This document shows positions 1-10,205 of a stretch of 64,000 nucleotides of DNA, one piece after another. Positions within the stretch are counted from its first letter, which is position 1; the number at the start of each line of letters is the position of its first letter. Source of the stretch: Sphingomonas sp. Leaf32 (GTDB lineage Bacteria; Pseudomonadota; Alphaproteobacteria; Sphingomonadales; Sphingomonadaceae). The translations under genes were made by a program, and so were the position numbers. The notes beneath the pieces are model-generated. The model was given only the letters and a program-made list of their open reading frames with translations. It made no database searches and was not told the DNA's origin. The stretch lies in NCBI RefSeq assembly GCF_001421765.1, contig NZ_LMLA01000013.1, forward strand, positions 1 to 64,000, given 5' to 3'.

Positions 1-41
1 TAACCTGAAGGTCACAGGTTCAAATCCTGTCCCCGCAACCA
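1..41 (+). tRNA. initiator tRNA-Met (fMet), 3' part
   Basis: The window opens inside a tRNA. The end of the anticodon stem, the short variable loop AGGTC, the T arm (ACAGG-TTCAAAT-CCTGT), the acceptor strand CCCCGCA, the A discriminator and an encoded CCA (39-41) are visible. The order CATAACCTG...CCCCGCAACCA is typical of bacterial initiator tRNA, in which position 72 is A and does not pair with C1. The anticodon itself lies outside the window, so the fMet identity is inferred from the acceptor and anticodon-stem sequence. Confidence 0.85.
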
Positions 42-52
42 ACCCTTTCACT

Positions 53-96
53 AACGCCCCAGGCCCCGTCTCCAAAGAGATGGGGCTAGGGGCGTT
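53..96 (+). terminator. hairpin downstream of the tRNA
   Basis: AACGCCCC (53-60) pairs with GGGGCGTT (89-96), and the inner GCCCCGTCTC (about 63-72) pairs with GAGATGGGGC (77-86) with one G-T wobble. The result is a long, almost continuous stem right after the tRNA. There is no T tract behind it, so it may be a processing or Rho-assisted end rather than a classical intrinsic terminator. Confidence 0.6.
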
Positions 97-324
97 GGGG
101 CAAACGAAACGCTCAAGCCCCCGCTACAGCGGTAAGCGTGTTGGGTGTCGCCTTGGTTCAGACGGGCAGAGCGCACCACTTGTCGTCGCAGATGGATGCT
201 TCTTAGCGAACAGCCTTAAATCTAACGGTTGCTCCTCCACGCGTGGAATACGGTCTGCGTTGCACATGTAAAATCCACACATAAATTGCTTCGACGAATA
301 CTGCCGGCTCGCTAGAGTGTCGTA

Positions 325-930
325 ATGGGACGACGATCGGATCATACGCGGTCAGAAATCGAACAGATGCTAGTGGTCGAGGGCCACAAGCACATGGCTG
401 AAGTGGGTTTCGCCCGCTTTTCCGCGCGGGAAGTCGCGAAGCGGATCGGGTATTCGATCGGCACCCTGTACAATGTGTTCGGCAGTTACGATCGGTTTCT
501 CTTGGCGATCAATACGCGCACGTTCCAACTGTGGACCGGCGACCTGCGAGCCGCGCTCGACAAGGGCGGTGACGATCGCATCCGTTGCTTGGTTGAGAGC
601 TATTTCGCCTTTGCACGCAGCCATCGCAAGCTATGGCTGGCCATTTACGATCACCACCTGCCGCCGGACCTTGCCATGCCCGAGGATCAGGACCGGCTGC
701 GTGGTGAATTGACGCGGATCGTGATGGACGAAGTCGCCGCCGCGCTTCCCGCCGCTGCCGCGCCGCAGGTTCCGTCGCTCGCGAGGTCGCTGGTGGCGAC
801 GGTGCATGGGCATTGCATGTTCGACATTGCCGGTTCGTTCGCTCTGATGGGGGAGAAGGAACCGGTCGAGATGGCGTTGGCCCGTGTGCGAGAATCTCTG
901 ACCGCCGCGGCTGCGCGCTATGCGACATGA
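325..930 (+). CDS. TetR family transcriptional regulator with WHG-type C-terminal domain
   Basis: This 201-residue protein has an N-terminal TetR helix-turn-helix at about residues 10-55, with the typical run FSAREVAKRIGYSIGTLYN followed by F..YD.FLLAI. The C-terminal half (about 85-200, starting near LWLAIYDHHLP and ending with VATVHGHCMFDIAG) resembles the WHG ligand-binding domain of TetR regulators. The ATG at 325 has only a weak purine stretch upstream. The gene converges on the sugar operon that ends at 979 and is separated from it by a hairpin. The 230 bp between the tRNA hairpin and this gene hold no convincing gene. Ligand and targets cannot be read from the sequence, and no obvious palindrome lies just upstream. 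Confidence 0.85.
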   Translation: MGRRSDHTRSEIEQMLVVEGHKHMAEVGFARFSAREVAKRIGYSIGTLYNVFGSYDRFLLAINTRTFQLWTGDLRAALDKGGDDRIRCLVESYFAFARSHRKLWLAIYDHHLPPDLAMPEDQDRLRGELTRIVMDEVAAALPAAAAPQVPSLARSLVATVHGHCMFDIAGSFALMGEKEPVEMALARVRESLTAAAARYAT

Positions 931-939
931 TCGATTGCC

Positions 940-963
940 GCCGGCACGCCCGGAGGTGCCGGC
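940..963. terminator. bidirectional hairpin between convergent genes
   Basis: GCCGGCAC (940-947) and GTGCCGGC (956-963) form a perfect 8-bp stem with an 8-nt loop. It lies in the 48-bp gap between the convergent TetR gene and the DUF1861 gene, so it can end transcription from both sides. Confidence 0.6.
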
Positions 964-978
964 CGACCGGTGTCGTAA

Positions 979-1971
979 TTATCCCGGCGGGACTGCTTGC
1001 AATCCGAACAAGGGAGCACTCTCCGGATCGGCCACGCCTGCGGCAAGCGGTACGTCGTACGGATAGGCTATCTCCACCCAATGCGCCTCCGCATCCGACG
1101 TCCCGGCGTAGAGCCGTGTGACGGTGTCGCGCTGTTCGATGCCGGACGAAAACACCACATCGACCAGATCGGGGCGTTTGGTTGCTCCTGGGGCGAATTG
1201 GCTGCGACCGGCAATAATTTTCAGGTCGCGCCAGCGATGTTCGGCGGGGTCGAAGACGAAGGCGATCGCGTAATAATGGCGTGCGCTGTACATCGTATCG
1301 TCTTCGAAATAGGCGGCATGGGCGATCAACCCGACCTCGCCATTCGCGAGCAGATGCGCCTCGTTGACGCCGCCCCAGTCGAGCGGGTGGAACATATCGG
1401 CGAGCATGGGCGCCGCGTCGATCGCCTCGATCGTCAGCGCGTCCAGTGACCGCACCTCGGTATAGCCGATCGTACCGCGCCCGCCCTTTGCGCCGCGCGG
1501 GCGGGTGAACACCGCGACGCGTCCGTCAGCCAGTTCGCACAGTCGAATGTCCTTCATGCCCAGCGGGCCGGCGAAGAAACGTTCCAGCGCGAAGATGTCG
1601 CGGCCGCGATAGAACACGGTCCACCATTCGGGCAGACCGTCGCCGAAGCGGACCTCGACTCCGCCGAACACCAGCTCTCCCGCGATAAAGGTGACGAACG
1701 GGTCCTGCAGGTCGAAGCGGGGGGCACCGTCGATCGGGTGCCAGATGCCGTCGACCTCTTCGAAGAAGATCGCCGTCGAATGTTCGCTGTCGCGCCGTTC
1801 CACCCGGCCGGCGATCACGGTCCGTCCAGCGGAGCGGAACGGGGCCGAGATGTTGTAGACGTCGAGGCCGTCGACCCCGGCGAAGACCAGGCGTCCGGTC
1901 CGCCCGGAGGGGGCGGCGCCGGCAAAGGCTTCGTAGCGGGTGCGGACGCGGGGGATGCCGTTCGGGTCCAT
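979..1971 (-). CDS. DUF1861 family protein (GH130-like beta-propeller)
   Basis: 330 residues. I recognise a DUF1861-like pattern: a middle stretch with LANGEVGLIAHAAYFEDD, then RHYYAIAFVFDPAEHRWRDL near the C terminus. Members of this family are beta-propeller proteins related to GH130 and usually sit beside sugar phosphorylases and sugar ABC transporters; their reaction is not settled. I chose the ATG at 1971 because an AGGAGG stands 4-5 bases upstream. Longer reading frames start inside the neighbouring GH130 gene and have no ribosome site. It is the last gene of the leftward operon, 20 bp behind GH130. No signal peptide is seen, so it should act in the cytoplasm together with GH130 on an imported oligosaccharide. 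Confidence 0.75.
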   Translation of the reverse strand: MDPNGIPRVRTRYEAFAGAAPSGRTGRLVFAGVDGLDVYNISAPFRSAGRTVIAGRVERRDSEHSTAIFFEEVDGIWHPIDGAPRFDLQDPFVTFIAGELVFGGVEVRFGDGLPEWWTVFYRGRDIFALERFFAGPLGMKDIRLCELADGRVAVFTRPRGAKGGRGTIGYTEVRSLDALTIEAIDAAPMLADMFHPLDWGGVNEAHLLANGEVGLIAHAAYFEDDTMYSARHYYAIAFVFDPAEHRWRDLKIIAGRSQFAPGATKRPDLVDVVFSSGIEQRDTVTRLYAGTSDAEAHWVEIAYPYDVPLAAGVADPESAPLFGLQAVPPG

Positions 1972-1991
1972 AAATCCTCCTGTTCCGTGCA

Positions 1992-3050
1992 TCAGACGCC
2001 CATCGCGCGCCAGAGGGTGGCGAGCGACACCGTGCCCAGCGCCATCACCCGATCGGCGGCGCCGTAATAGACGCGCAGTTCGTCGCCATGGATCAGTGCG
2101 CCGCAACTGAACATGACCTGATCGAAGAAGCCGGTGACTTCATAGGGTTCGACCGGCTCGGCCAGCGGCTGCGCCAGACGCGAAACGACGATACGCGGGT
2201 CGTTCCGGTCCAGCAGCAGCGCGCCGAGGCTGTAGCGCTGCTCCGCATCGACACCGTGATAGATTTGCAGCCACCCGCGATCGGTCTCGATCATCTGCGC
2301 GCCGCCGCCGATCTTCATCGCCTCCCACCCGTCGCCGCTGCGCCCGGCAAGGTGATGGTGGTCGCCCCAGTGGAGCAGGTCGGGCGACTTCGCGATCCAG
2401 ATTTCGGGCGTGCCGAGATGCAGCGGGGCGGGGCGATGCAGGCACCAGTAATAGCCACCGATTCTCCGGGGAAAGAGGCACACATCGCGATTGTCGGGGG
2501 CATGGATGATGCCGAGGCGCTCGACGGCGGTAAAATCGTCGGTCACCGCCAGCGCGGTGGCGATGCCGAGGTCTGACACGGCGGTATAGTTGATGTAGAA
2601 CCGGCCATCGATCGGCGTGATCCGGGCATCCTCGCACCCGAAGCGTTCGCTGCGGTTCGCCGGGAACAGGAACGGGGCATCGTCGACCGTGAACGTCGCT
2701 CCGTCATGGCTGCGCGCGATGCGCAGATGCGACAGCGAGGTCAGGAACACGTTGCGCGGGTCGGCGCGCGACCGCACCATGCGCGGGTCGGAAAAGTCAT
2801 AGGCGGGATCGTCGCGACGGAAGCTGCGGGTCGTGCAGCGCCATTCGCCATCGACCTCTTCGAGCAGCGGTACATGGACCGTCTCGTCATCGTCACCGAT
2901 GACACTTTCGGCGACGCGGATCAGCAGGATCGTGTCGCCGCCATTGGCCGCGACACCGGCGTTGAAGGTGCCGTCGATCCGCCAGCCCGGGCGGCTGGGC
3001 CGGACCTGTTCGGGCGCGACGATAGGATTGCGCGGGCTGCGCTGAAGCAT
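1992..3050 (-). CDS. GH130 family glycoside phosphorylase (beta-mannoside type)
   Basis: 352 residues covering a complete five-bladed propeller. The N terminus reads LQRSPRNPIVAPEQ, like GH130 enzymes. The key motif GCEDARITPIDGRFYINYT begins at about residue 138; D141 corresponds to the family's proton donor. HRPAP and IYHG stretches further on match phosphate-binding positions. Known GH130 enzymes phosphorolyse beta-1,4- or beta-1,2-mannosides to mannose-1-phosphate (some act on mannosyl-glucose or mannosyl-GlcNAc). Exact linkage cannot be told here. No export signal. An AAGGA lies upstream of the ATG. The gene is 30 bp behind the ABC permeases, which suggests import of an intact oligosaccharide followed by phosphorolysis inside the cell. 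Confidence 0.85.
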   Translation of the reverse strand: MLQRSPRNPIVAPEQVRPSRPGWRIDGTFNAGVAANGGDTILLIRVAESVIGDDDETVHVPLLEEVDGEWRCTTRSFRRDDPAYDFSDPRMVRSRADPRNVFLTSLSHLRIARSHDGATFTVDDAPFLFPANRSERFGCEDARITPIDGRFYINYTAVSDLGIATALAVTDDFTAVERLGIIHAPDNRDVCLFPRRIGGYYWCLHRPAPLHLGTPEIWIAKSPDLLHWGDHHHLAGRSGDGWEAMKIGGGAQMIETDRGWLQIYHGVDAEQRYSLGALLLDRNDPRIVVSRLAQPLAEPVEPYEVTGFFDQVMFSCGALIHGDELRVYYGAADRVMALGTVSLATLWRAMGV

Positions 3051-3080
3051 GGAGAGAGTTCCTTTTCGGATCGGCGGCGG

Positions 3081-3929
3081 TCACTTCAGCGAAAGCGACA
3101 TGCCCTGCAGGAAATGGCGGCGGAACAGGATGAACAGCAGCACCAGCGGCAGCGTCTGTAGCACCGCGCCGGCCATCACCGGCCCGGCATAGCCGCCATA
3201 TTGCTTGCTGAACGTCGCCAGCAGCACCGACAGCGGCATCCGGTCGGTGTCGGAAATCGCGATCAGCGGCCACAGAAAATTGTCCCAGGTGCCGGTGAAG
3301 GTGAACAGCGCGACGATGGCGATGATCGACTTGTTCAGGGGGACGACTATCTTCGTCACCGTCTGCCACAGGCTGGCGCGGTCGAGCCGGGCGGCGTCGA
3401 AATATTCCTCCGGCATCGTCCGGAACGACTGCGACATCATGTAGATGCCCCAGCCCGACATCATCGACGGTAGAATCAGCGCCCACAGGCTGTTGAGCAG
3501 GCCCATTTCCTTGATGAGGACGAACAGGGGCAGGATGAACATGCTGGTCGGGATGACCATCTGCAACAGCAGGAAGTCGCCGAAGAGCTTGCGCCCCGGA
3601 AACCGCATCCGGGCGAGCGCAAAGGCGATGAAGCCGGAAGTGAGCAGCACCGATGCCGTGACGGTCAGCGTCACCAGCGCCGATACGCCCAGCGCTCCGA
3701 CGAACGGGCGGTCGAGCTTGTCCGCCGTCGCCAGCAGGAAGGCGAAATTGCCGAGGGTGAAGTCGCCTTCGAACAGGCCGGTATTGTAGATCTGCGCGGC
3801 GGGTTTCAGCGACGCGGCGACCATCCATGCGAACGGGTAGAGCCAGGTCAGCGCCAGCGCATAGATGGCGATGGTCGCGATCCAGCCACCGGGGCTGCGC
3901 CGGGCGAACAGGGACTTCAGGCGGGTCAT
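3081..3929 (-). CDS. carbohydrate ABC transporter permease (MalG-like)
   Basis: 282 residues with six predicted membrane segments. The family EAA loop is at about residues 178-195 (EEYFDAARLDRASLWQTVTKIVVPL). It forms the inner-membrane channel of a CUT1-type importer together with the permease encoded just upstream. Its ATG (3927-3929) overlaps the previous stop as ATGA, which fixes the start and implies translational coupling. A much longer open frame on this strand runs back into the preceding gene but is only read-through in another phase. The C terminus FLQGMSLSLK is typical of MalG proteins. Confidence 0.92.
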   Translation of the reverse strand: MTRLKSLFARRSPGGWIATIAIYALALTWLYPFAWMVAASLKPAAQIYNTGLFEGDFTLGNFAFLLATADKLDRPFVGALGVSALVTLTVTASVLLTSGFIAFALARMRFPGRKLFGDFLLLQMVIPTSMFILPLFVLIKEMGLLNSLWALILPSMMSGWGIYMMSQSFRTMPEEYFDAARLDRASLWQTVTKIVVPLNKSIIAIVALFTFTGTWDNFLWPLIAISDTDRMPLSVLLATFSKQYGGYAGPVMAGAVLQTLPLVLLFILFRRHFLQGMSLSLK

Positions 3930-4807
3930 GCCAGCACGACCTTTCGTTCGAACAACCGCCGGGCAAGCTGCACCAGCGCATAGGTGACGAGGGAGACGAC
4001 GATGCTCATCATCGCGGCGTGGCTGGGTTGCAGGCGGCGGAACGCGGTTTCGTAGATCATCATCTGCGGCGTGGCGGTGCTGTCCGCAGGGCCGCCGCCG
4101 GTGATGATGAAGGGTTCGGTGAACAGCCCGAACGACACGAGGATCGCAAAGGTCAGCACCATCATCAACTGCGGGTTCATCATCGGCAGCGTGATGCGGG
4201 TCAGCCGTTTCCACGGCCCGGCATGGTCGAGCCGCGCGGCGTCGTAGATTTCCTTCGGGATCGCCAGCAGCCCGGAATAGAGGATCAGGCCGTAATAGCC
4301 GACGAACTTCCACGCCACGACCAGCGCGATGGCGAGCATCGCCAGCGTCGGATCGTTGGTCCACGGCACCCGCACGCCGAACGTGTCGAACAGCATCGTG
4401 TTGAACGGTCCGGTCGAACTGAACACCTTCGCGAACACCAGCGACAGCGCGACCCCGGACGACACGTTCGACAGCAGGAAACACAGGGCGACGAACCCCT
4501 TGCCCCGCCCGACATGCTGCAACCCGAACGCGACGATCAGCGCGCCCCCGAACGCGATCGGCAGGTAAAGCCCAAGGAAACGCACCACGTTCCACAGCGC
4601 CTGCAGGAATTGCGGGTCCTGTAGCGTCATCAGCAGGTTGCGTGTGCCGGTGAAGACCGGCTCGTCGAAGAAGCGCCACTGGGTGACCGACAGCTTCGCC
4701 AGCCAGAAGAACGGATAGGCCCAGAAGATCGCGGTGAAGAGCAGATAGGCGCCGGCGAGCGACAGCCCGACCACCGCTTCTCGTGAAAGGGGTTCGCGTG
4801 TCCTCAT
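3926..4807 (-). CDS. carbohydrate ABC transporter permease (MalF/UgpA-like)
   Basis: 293 residues, six membrane spans beginning at about residue 13 (VGLSLAGAYLLFTAIFWAYPFFWL). The EAA motif is PKEIYDAARLDHAGPWKRL, near residue 190. It pairs with the MalG-like permease. The ATG at 4807 overlaps the TGA of the binding-protein gene (ATGA). It is the second of three overlapping transport genes. The ATPase is not in this operon but in the divergent one (8576-9652), so both arms are needed for a working importer. Confidence 0.92.
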   Translation of the reverse strand: MRTREPLSREAVVGLSLAGAYLLFTAIFWAYPFFWLAKLSVTQWRFFDEPVFTGTRNLLMTLQDPQFLQALWNVVRFLGLYLPIAFGGALIVAFGLQHVGRGKGFVALCFLLSNVSSGVALSLVFAKVFSSTGPFNTMLFDTFGVRVPWTNDPTLAMLAIALVVAWKFVGYYGLILYSGLLAIPKEIYDAARLDHAGPWKRLTRITLPMMNPQLMMVLTFAILVSFGLFTEPFIITGGGPADSTATPQMMIYETAFRRLQPSHAAMMSIVVSLVTYALVQLARRLFERKVVLA

Positions 4808-6087
4808 GCCGCCACCTCCAGCATCCGGTCCGTCCGCGCCGCCGCATCGGCCAGCGCGGGGGCGGGGCTTGTCGTTCCCAGCATCAGCGGTTCGACGAGG
4901 CGCGCGCTCATGATCTTTTGAATATCGATGGTATGTTCCGACAGCGCCGGCGGCCGCGCGGTCGCGACGTTGCCGGCATAGGCCCGCGCGATCGCGTTGC
5001 CGCGATAATAATCGGCGAAGGCGGGGTTGGTCAGCAGATCGTCGCGCGCCGGGGACAGACCGGTGCGCTGGAGCCACAACAGGTTCAGCGCCTCTTCGCC
5101 CACCACCCACGCAAGGAAGGCGAATGCTTCACGCTGGACGCGGCTGCTGCGAAAGATCACCGCGCCCTTGCTGTCGGAAAAAGTCGAGGCGGGCGTGCTT
5201 CCCACGGCCGGCGCGATCATCGGGCCGACCGCGATCCGCGTAAGCGTGTCGGGATAGATGTTCGCGAACCGTTCGACATCCCATGGGCCGCGCACCGCGC
5301 CGGCCGCCAATCCGGATACCAGCGGTTCCTCAGCATCGAAGTCGAGCGCGGTCCAGCCCTGCCGGTACATATGGTCGATGAAGCCAGCTGCCTGCCGTCC
5401 GGCCGCATTGTCATAGAGCGCGTGGGCGCCGGCCAGATAGGGCTGGCCCCCGGATGCGGCGTAATAATAGGAGATGAAATCGAACCAGCGATCCTGCCAC
5501 GCACGCCCGGCGACGACCTGCATCCCGTAGCGCGACTGGCGCACCGCATAGCGTTCGCAGAAGCGATAGACATCGTCATAGGTCGCCGGTGGTTCGCCGA
5601 GGCCGTGCTGTTCGAGCAGGTCGGCGCGCCACCACAACAGCGTCGGGCTGGAATAAATCGGCAGCGCGGCGACTTGTGCGCCCTGCGTCCAGCCGGCCAT
5701 GATCGATCGCATATGCCGCCGGTCGACCAGCGCGTCATAGCCCGGCATCGTCGCCAGATCGGCGACCTGCCCCAGCGCAGCGAGCTGTACCGCGAACCCG
5801 GAAAAGACGTTGGTGCACAGATCGGGTTCGGTGCCGGCGACCAGCGCCGACAGCACGGTGTCTTCCGAATTGCCGGCGGTGGGAATGGTGGTGAACTGCA
5901 CCGGCAGGCCGAGGCGCGCGGCGTTCCACCGGGTGACGGCGATCTTCCAGAAACTCTCCTCCGCCGCGTTGGGTGCGATCCACAGCAGGATGCGGTCGGT
6001 GCGCCGCTCCGCCTGTTGCCGCCCGCAGCCGGCGAGCAACGCCGCCCCGCCCAGCGCCAGCAACAGGGCTTCGCGCCGGGTGGTCAT
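4804..6087 (-). CDS. ABC transporter sugar-binding lipoprotein
   Basis: 427 residues. The N terminus MTTRREALLLALGGAALLAGC is a lipoprotein signal with lipobox LAGC, cysteine 21. The rest has the features of family-1 extracellular solute-binding proteins (WKIAVTRWNA, TEPDLCTNVFSG, aromatic-rich middle, AFAFLAWVVGEEA). It captures the sugar in the periplasm for the MalF/MalG-like permeases. The start overlaps the upstream gene's stop by ATGA. CUT1 importers are not the usual sugar route in sphingomonads, which favour TBDR plus MFS, so the operon is somewhat unusual. Confidence 0.9.
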   Translation of the reverse strand: MTTRREALLLALGGAALLAGCGRQQAERRTDRILLWIAPNAAEESFWKIAVTRWNAARLGLPVQFTTIPTAGNSEDTVLSALVAGTEPDLCTNVFSGFAVQLAALGQVADLATMPGYDALVDRRHMRSIMAGWTQGAQVAALPIYSSPTLLWWRADLLEQHGLGEPPATYDDVYRFCERYAVRQSRYGMQVVAGRAWQDRWFDFISYYYAASGGQPYLAGAHALYDNAAGRQAAGFIDHMYRQGWTALDFDAEEPLVSGLAAGAVRGPWDVERFANIYPDTLTRIAVGPMIAPAVGSTPASTFSDSKGAVIFRSSRVQREAFAFLAWVVGEEALNLLWLQRTGLSPARDDLLTNPAFADYYRGNAIARAYAGNVATARPPALSEHTIDIQKIMSARLVEPLMLGTTSPAPALADAAARTDRMLEVAA

Positions 6088-7367
6088 GGCAGCGGGGTTC
6101 CCGCCAGCGCGGTAAGGGCGAACAGCCCCTCGATGGTCGATTCCGCGCCAGCGTTCGGGTTGATCCTGCCCGGGCCGACGATGCCGTCATAGGTCCGTCC
6201 GGTCGCGGGATCATAGACCGGGCGGCGCGTATCGTTGGTGCCGGCGAACCAGCGGCCGAGCGCCTGTGCGGTGGTGCGATGGCGCGGCTGACCGGTCTGG
6301 CGATAGGCTTCGGTCGCGGCGAGGATCATCGGGGCGAGGCCATAGGCGATCTGCGGGAAACGCTGGTGTTCGGGCGTGGCGAACCCGTCGATCATGTTCT
6401 CCAGCGTGAAGGACGACCGCATCTCGGTGCGCAGCAGATAAGGGTAGAAATGATCGACTTCGAGCAAGGCGCTGTCGATGAAGTCGCGGCGGTTCAACAG
6501 CTTGCCGGCGCGCAGCAGCGCATAGGCCTGCGCGTTGCCCCATGCGTGCCACTGGTTGCGCCAGCTCAGATGCACGCCGTGGGGGAAGCGTTTCGCGTCG
6601 CCCACCTGCATCATGACGAGGCCATCGCCGATCCGCCCGATCAGCTTGGCGGTCGCCGGGTCGCGGGTGCGGGCGTAATGCGGGACCAATCCGAGCAGCG
6701 CGGTCGATCCGGCATCGGCGCCGGATTCGAGCGGGAGCCAGGTGGGCACGATCAGGTTCGCGACCCGGACGGTGCCGTTCGCCGAAACGGGCAGATCGCG
6801 TTTGAGGTTCGCCACCAGTCGGTCCGTTGCCGCGCGGGCGCGCTTCGCGGTGTCGGGCGACAGGTGGGGCAGGGCGGCCTCCAGTCCCCATAGCGCGCGG
6901 AGCGACCACCAGTTCAGCTCGGCCAGCGAGGTGCGATAGTCGCGGTTGATCCGGCCATCGCCCCACAGGAAGTTGTGAAAATAGCCGTTATCGGCCTGCA
7001 TGTGCAGGACGAAGCGGGTCAGCATCTCGATCTGGCGACGGCGGTGCGCATCGGGGCGCGGGGTCGCGGCCAGCAGGACAATGCCGCGCGCCACGTCGTC
7101 GACGCAGGTATATCCCTCGCGCGGTTCGATGGCGAAGCGATAGTCGGGCGCCTCGCTGTAGATATGCAGGATGCCGACCCGTTCGCCGCCCAAATCGCGT
7201 TCGGCATAGAGATGGTCGAAATGCGCCAGGTTGCGGCGCAACGCTGTTTTTTCGGTTGCCGCCACGCCGCTTTGCGGGCGCGCGAGGGCAGGCGTCGGCG
7301 AGCCGATCAGGGCAAGCGCCAGCAACAGGGCGGAGCGGGTGCGCGGGGTCTTTGCCGTGCGGGCCAT
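6084..7367 (-). CDS. exported (alpha/alpha)6-barrel protein, six-hairpin glycosidase-like
   Basis: 427 residues with a clear Sec signal peptide (about 1-29, cleavage near ALA-RP). The mature part contains repeated helical hairpins with aromatic and acidic patches: YTCVDDVARGIVLL (about 88-101), NGYFHNFLWGDGR, ELNWWSLRALWGLE and WRNQWHAWGNAQAYALL. This pattern is common in six-hairpin glycosidases and epimerases, but I cannot assign a CAZy family. As first gene of the operon, exported upstream of the binding protein, it may trim the substrate in the periplasm before uptake. The D-D of VDDVARG and the WxxxW motifs are candidate active-site positions. Confidence 0.75.
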   Translation of the reverse strand: MARTAKTPRTRSALLLALALIGSPTPALARPQSGVAATEKTALRRNLAHFDHLYAERDLGGERVGILHIYSEAPDYRFAIEPREGYTCVDDVARGIVLLAATPRPDAHRRRQIEMLTRFVLHMQADNGYFHNFLWGDGRINRDYRTSLAELNWWSLRALWGLEAALPHLSPDTAKRARAATDRLVANLKRDLPVSANGTVRVANLIVPTWLPLESGADAGSTALLGLVPHYARTRDPATAKLIGRIGDGLVMMQVGDAKRFPHGVHLSWRNQWHAWGNAQAYALLRAGKLLNRRDFIDSALLEVDHFYPYLLRTEMRSSFTLENMIDGFATPEHQRFPQIAYGLAPMILAATEAYRQTGQPRHRTTAQALGRWFAGTNDTRRPVYDPATGRTYDGIVGPGRINPNAGAESTIEGLFALTALAGTPLP

Positions 7368-7414
7368 GGGGTGCGGGTCGCTCCTCTCGATCGCCCCCGT
7401 TTGCCGGGTTGCAG

Positions 7415-7428
7415 GTTTATCGTTAAAC
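7415..7428. promoter_or_regulatory. LacI-type operator, copy 1 (GTTTATCGTTAAAC)
   Basis: A 14-bp near-palindrome centred on CG (left half GTTTATC, right half GTTTAAC on the other strand; 6 of 7 positions symmetrical). It lies in the 135-bp divergent gap between the exported barrel protein operon and the LacI gene. Central-CG palindromes are typical of LacI family sites. A 13/14 identical copy stands before the TBDR at 10709. Binding by the adjacent LacI protein is inferred. Confidence 0.6.
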
Positions 7429-7502
7429 TTTGGCGGTTGCGGCTGTCAACCCGGCGGGGTAGTCAGGCGATGATGGTGGAGCAACCACCCGGAGAGGATG
7501 CC

Positions 7503-8575
7503 ATGGCCCGCGCGAAACGCGCCACGCTGAAATCGATCGCGACCGATCTGGGCGTGACGCATACGTCGGTGTCCAACGCCTATAACAACCCGGCCAAGGT
7601 GTCGAAGGACCTGCGCGACCGTATCCTCGCCCATGCCGCCGAGGTGCATTATGAAGGGCCGAATCCGGCCGCGCGGTCGCTGCGTACCGGGCGGTGCGGC
7701 GCGATCGGGGTGCTGTTCAACGACCAGCTGAGCTACGCCTTTACCGACGCCCACGACATCGCGTTCCTGCGCGGCATATCGTCGGTGTGCGAGGAGGAGG
7801 GCGCCAATATCGTCCTCATCCCGCTGAAGGACAAGCATCCGGAACGATTGGACAATCTGACCGCGATCGTCGACGGCTACATCCTGAACGCGCCCTACAG
7901 GAGCCATCCGACGATCCGCAAGGCGCTGGCACGCGGGCTGCCGACGGTGGTGGTCGATTTCGATGCGCCCGAACTGCCCAGCGTCCTGACCAACGACCGC
8001 GAGATGATGCGCAGCGTCGTTGCGCATCTGATCGGCCTTGGCCACCGCAATATCGGCATCGTCACTTTTCCCTGGTCGCAGGACCATGGCGAACTCTTCG
8101 CGCTCGACCGCGACGTATCGGACGAGAATCATGTCGTGCATGAGCGCGTGCTGGGATGCCGCGATGCCTTCGATGCGGCGGGCGTGCCGGTCGAGAGCAT
8201 CCTGGTATGCGAGACACCCAATGACGAGGAAGGCGGCGCACGCGCGGTTGACCGGTTGCTGCGGCGTCAGCACGACCTGACCGCGATGGTCTGCTTCTCC
8301 GACCGGCTCGCCTACGGCGTCATGGCGCGGTGCCAGGCGCTGGGCCTGTCGGTGCCGCGCCGCATGTCGGTGACCGGCTATGACGGAATCGACCCGCCCG
8401 GCCGCCCGCCAGAGGGGACAAGGCTGACCACGGTGCGTCAGAATGCGTTCGAAAAGGGTCGGCGCGCGGCGGAGGCGTTGCTGCGGGAACCGGGCAAGGC
8501 GGGATCGCCGATCCGTATCTCCGCCGAATTCGTCGGCGGCGACAGCAGCGCCGCCGCATGGGAGCTGGAATCCGA

Positions 8576-8579
<4 letters not shown>
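7503..8579 (+). CDS. LacI family transcriptional regulator
   Basis: 358 residues. The N-terminal helix-turn-helix (about 6-50: LKSIATDLGVTHTSVSNAYNNPAKVS, then hinge PNPAARSLRTGR) is followed by a periplasmic-binding-protein-like sensor domain (GAIGVLF onwards, ending VRQNAFEKGRRAAEALL). An upstream in-frame stretch exists, but GGAGAGG seven to eight bases before the ATG at 7503 sets this start. The stop overlaps the ATPase start (ATGA). It most likely represses the divergent ABC/GH130 operon, its own operon and the TBDR at 10.7 kb until the sugar or a breakdown product binds. Confidence 0.9.
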
Positions 8580-9652
<1,073 letters not shown>

Positions 9653-9815
9653 ACCGCAGGCCCCGGCTATCCTGAAGACAAAACACGCCAAAACGCCTCG
9701 ACTGCACGATCGGTTCCGGCTTAACCAGTTGCTAGGCATCCCGGTCTATGATGTTAGCGACCGAAGCGGGTAGCCGGGGGGCGACCCGCATGGGCTGCAC
9801 GGGATTGAGCGAGCG

Positions 9816-10001
9816 ATGGTTGAGACGGCGGTGTTCACCTATGGGTTGTTGGCCAGCTTCGTGCTGTCGGCGGCATCGCATAACCAGCGCGCGCAACGAC
9901 CGAACCCGCCGATCATGAACTATATCGGCTATGTCCTGCTGGGCATGTCGGTGGCGGCCACCGTGCTGCTGACCGGCTATGCGCTGTGGCAGCTGATCTG
10001 A
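9816..10001 (+). CDS. small two-helix membrane protein, hypothetical
   Basis: 61 residues with two hydrophobic helices (about 3-20 and 36-59) joined by a short polar loop containing NQRAQRPNPP. No family recognised. The upstream purines GAGCGAGCG give a mediocre ribosome site. The 160 bp before it, after the ABC ATPase, hold no gene and no clear promoter. Codon use is like the neighbours. It could be a real small inner-membrane protein; confidence is limited by size. Confidence 0.45.
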   Translation: MVETAVFTYGLLASFVLSAASHNQRAQRPNPPIMNYIGYVLLGMSVAATVLLTGYALWQLI

Positions 10002-10205
10002 CGCGGTAGCCGTCCGGGCGCGGAGTGCTTGTCAGAGCCGATCGACATTCAGCCCTGACGGCCTGCAAACGTCGGTTTCGTGCGCTTCGGGTGCTCACGT
10101 ACCGATAGTACGCTGCGCTCCTGGTCGCACAAAACCACTGCTTTCGGCACGTCATCATCTGAATGTCGAACGATCGTAGGGCCGATCGATATTCACATTC
10201 TATTT

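Noticed and set aside
80..345. Short overlapping frames on both strands after the tRNA
   Set aside because: No ribosome site, no recognisable protein pattern, and one overlaps the tRNA hairpin. They look like chance frames of GC-rich DNA.
4783..6192. 469-codon frame antisense to the binding-protein gene
   Set aside because: The opposite strand encodes an unmistakable lipoprotein with a lipobox and overlaps with its neighbours.
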